From an uncultured Porphyromonadaceae bacterium (GTDB lineage: Bacteria > Bacteroidota > Bacteroidia > Bacteroidales > Muribaculaceae): 44,270 nucleotides of DNA. The notes under the pieces are model-generated. The model ran no database searches. It worked only from the letters and a program-made list of their open reading frames with translations, and had not been told where the DNA came from. Every line of letters begins with the position of its first letter. Positions within the stretch are counted from its first letter, which is position 1. Both the position numbers and the translations under genes were made by a program. Shown here piece by piece: positions 43,023 to 44,270 of the stretch. The stretch spans positions 1 through 44,270 of the forward strand of contig URSD01000021.1 in NCBI GenBank assembly GCA_900550395.1, read 5' to 3'.

Positions 43023-43512
43023 AATTATCGGATTGATTGTTGGATAACAGCCCGCGCAGGTGCGCGCGGCCGCGCGATAGATATTGCCTCACAGCCTCCT
43101 GCGAAGCCCCCTGTATTTCGGCGATCTCCTTGACTGAATAGCCCTGCATATAGAACAGCAGCACCGAGCTTCGCTCTTTCGCGGGGATCCGGTTCAGGGC
43201 GTCATAAAGTTCCTGATAGGCGAATGCGGAGTCCGTTCTGTCGCCGGCCTTCATCTCCTTTGCGTCCTCATAACCGACAGTCAGCCGTTCTCCGCGTTTG
43301 TGGTTGATAAACGTATTGTAGCCGATTTTGAAAATCCAGGCATTGAACTTTTCCACGTTTGAAAACGAATCGCAGGACAGATACGCCTTGATATAGGATT
43401 CCTGCGCGATGTCGTCAGCGAGCGCGCTATCGCCGCAACAAAGAGCCACCAGAAAGCGCCTGAACGCCTTCTGTGTGGCCTCTACATGAGCTGTAAATTG
43501 CTCGCGGGTCAT
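43009..43512 (-). CDS. ECF-type sigma-70 family RNA polymerase sigma factor
   Basis: 167 residues. Region 2 at about 20-73 (ALADDIAQESYIKAYLSCDSFSNVEKFNAWIFKIGYNTFINHKR). Region 4 at about 108-158 (LNRIPAKERSSVLLFYMQGYSVKEIAEIQGASQEAVRQYLSRGRAHLRG), with the helix-turn-helix in SVKEIAEI to QEAVRQYLSRG. It is the middle gene of a three-gene operon between two membrane-protein genes. No SusC/SusD pair is adjacent, so it is not a typical polysaccharide-locus sigma. Confidence 0.94.
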   Translation of the reverse strand: MTREQFTAHVEATQKAFRRFLVALCCGDSALADDIAQESYIKAYLSCDSFSNVEKFNAWIFKIGYNTFINHKRGERLTVGYEDAKEMKAGDRTDSAFAYQELYDALNRIPAKERSSVLLFYMQGYSVKEIAEIQGASQEAVRQYLSRGRAHLRGLLSNNQSDNYGRR

Positions 43513-43519
43513 GAGTCTC

Positions 43520-43918
43520 TCAGTCCTTGATCTGTTTGCGGGTCACGAAGTACACTACGAGGTAACTGAAACCGACGGCGAGCGACGCTCCGCCGAATAC
43601 CAGAGGAACGGTCACCGGGTCGGCGGCGAACTCCGTGCCCATGCACAGCGACACTATCCCCACAATGCAGAGAGCGATGCCGATGAAAGTGAAGATGCAG
43701 CCGCGGAGCAGACGGAGGTTAAGCAGCTCCAGGGCCGTTTTCTTGGGTTTCTGTAGCGCCTCGGCCAATTTGTCCGTATCGAGTCCGCAGTTCGACTCGA
43801 TAGCCTTTATCAGGACCTGTGAGCGCTTGTTGTCGCTGTTCATTGCTGCGGCAAATACTATTGCCACGATTGATACGGGAAGAACCACGCAGATGAAGAT
43901 TGGAACTAATGTTGACAT
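43520..43918 (-). CDS. DUF6249-like membrane protein
   Basis: 132 residues from ATG 43918 (MSTLVPIFICVVL); an upstream ATG at 43969 would add 17 polar residues and mask the membrane start, so it is not used. Three hydrophobic segments are seen (about 3-23, 70-92 and 98-121) with a charged central helix (KRSQVLIKAIESNCGLDTDKLAEALQKPKKTALELL). This matches small membrane proteins that often precede ECF sigma genes in Bacteroidetes (DUF6249). The spacing to sigma is 7 bases. Confidence 0.75.
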   Translation of the reverse strand: MSTLVPIFICVVLPVSIVAIVFAAAMNSDNKRSQVLIKAIESNCGLDTDKLAEALQKPKKTALELLNLRLLRGCIFTFIGIALCIVGIVSLCMGTEFAADPVTVPLVFGGASLAVGFSYLVVYFVTRKQIKD

Positions 43919-44093
43919 ATTCTGAAGTTTATATTGTTGTTCTTTTGAGACATCTCGCATATAAGACACATCTCAGCCCGAAAAGGTGACAGTAACAATG
44001 AAAATTTCTATAAAGATACAAAAAATCGGGAAAGTTCGTCACGAAAAGAATTGCAAATTCTCCGAACTTGTGCCCACGAATTATAACCATGAA

Positions 44094-44124
44094 TTATAAG
44101 ACTTATAAGATTTATAGGACTTAT
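44094..44124. repeat. Short 9-bp tandem repeat
   Basis: Three units TTATAAGAC, TTATAAGAT and TTATAGGAC follow one another (44094-44120), with a partial fourth TTAT (44121-44124). Each full unit differs from the next at one or two positions. Confidence 0.75.
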
Positions 44125-44210
44125 CCCCCGCCTAAAAAATATTTTTGCCCAAAATGCAATTTTTTCTCCCTATCCCACAGCGGGTTATCCTCAATTTTAA
44201 CATTCTTTAG

Positions 44211-44245
44211 CTATGAAATGAACCGGGGGGTGGTTCATTTCATAG
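44211..44245. repeat. Perfect 14-bp inverted repeat around a G-rich loop
   Basis: CTATGAAATGAACC (44211-44224) and GGTTCATTTCATAG (44232-44245) are exact complements separated by GGGGGGT. No T-tract follows on either strand, so it is not a standard terminator. It could be the end of a small mobile repeat, a recombination site or a strong RNA stem. Confidence 0.8.
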
Positions 44246-44270
44246 TTCCAAGGGGTATTTCGTGTTGTAA

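Larger units (their letters stand above)
43919..44270. other. AT-rich non-coding right end
   Basis: No supported gene lies in these 352 bases. The minus-strand TATCTTTA (44011-44018) is one base off the -7 consensus and is the best candidate promoter for the sigma operon. The rest contains a 9-bp tandem repeat, A/T runs and a long inverted repeat (separate entries). Confidence 0.6.

Noticed and set aside
44121..44193. Possible DnaA boxes / replication origin (TTATCCCCC, TATCCCACA, TTATCCTCA)
   Set aside because: Each differs from TTATCCACA, they are few and irregularly spaced, and no dnaA, dnaN or partition gene is near. AT-richness alone is not enough.

Overview
The window reads as a chromosomal segment of a member of the Bacteroidales, most likely a Muribaculaceae-type gut bacterium. 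The support is as follows. Many genes belong to families typical of Bacteroidetes (DUF5606, DUF5106, DUF6249, an OstA-like protein, a lamin-tail OadG, compact MenE). Nearly every intergenic gap carries the Bacteroidetes -7 promoter motif TAnnTTTG, and strong Shine-Dalgarno sequences are absent. By eye the GC content is above 50%. The family-level placement is an inference; the phylum-level placement is firm. Almost everything is core housekeeping: no phage, transposase, CRISPR array or defence island is visible.

Layout. Bases 1 to about 900 look foreign. An aspartyl-tRNA synthetase gene breaks off at about residue 380 and continues in frame into a Firmicutes-like DUF2156/GNAT protein, followed by a small ORF with a strong Shine-Dalgarno. 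This is probably an assembly chimera. Then come: smpB and a membrane protein (minus); DUF5606 plus the electron-bifurcating transhydrogenase NfnAB (plus); an outer-membrane barrel; a SAM methyltransferase; tRNA-Leu(UAG); msrB, a DUF3108 protein and thymidine kinase (minus); and a minus-strand operon mlaE-mlaF-holB-addB-like-hemW. A WecG/TagA glycosyltransferase and a penicillin-binding protein 1A stand back to back. From 20.2 to 24.9 kb lies a complete sodium-pumping methylmalonyl-CoA decarboxylase operon (epimerase, carboxyltransferase, lamin-tail/OadG subunit, biotin carrier, membrane beta subunit), closed by a clear terminator. It would produce propionate while exporting Na+.

From 25 to 28.4 kb a SurA-type chaperone and an OstA-like protein form an envelope-biogenesis pair. 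From 28.4 to 32.8 kb is a menaquinone operon menD-menB-menC-menE (minus). Divergent from it is a three-gene cluster with overlapping ends (membrane acyltransferase, DegT aminotransferase, HAD phosphatase) of unknown substrate. Then dnaE, trxA, a DUF5106 secreted thioredoxin-like protein, mnmA and a DUF151 bifunctional nuclease. The right end holds a small ECF-sigma operon with two membrane proteins and about 350 bases of AT-rich non-coding DNA with a 9-bp tandem repeat and a perfect 14-bp inverted repeat.

Overall this is an ordinary housekeeping region. The items most worth a second look are the aspS chimera, the lamin-tail/OadG fusion in the decarboxylase, the acyltransferase-DegT-HAD trio, the ECF sigma operon with a non-canonical partner, and the repeat-rich right end.
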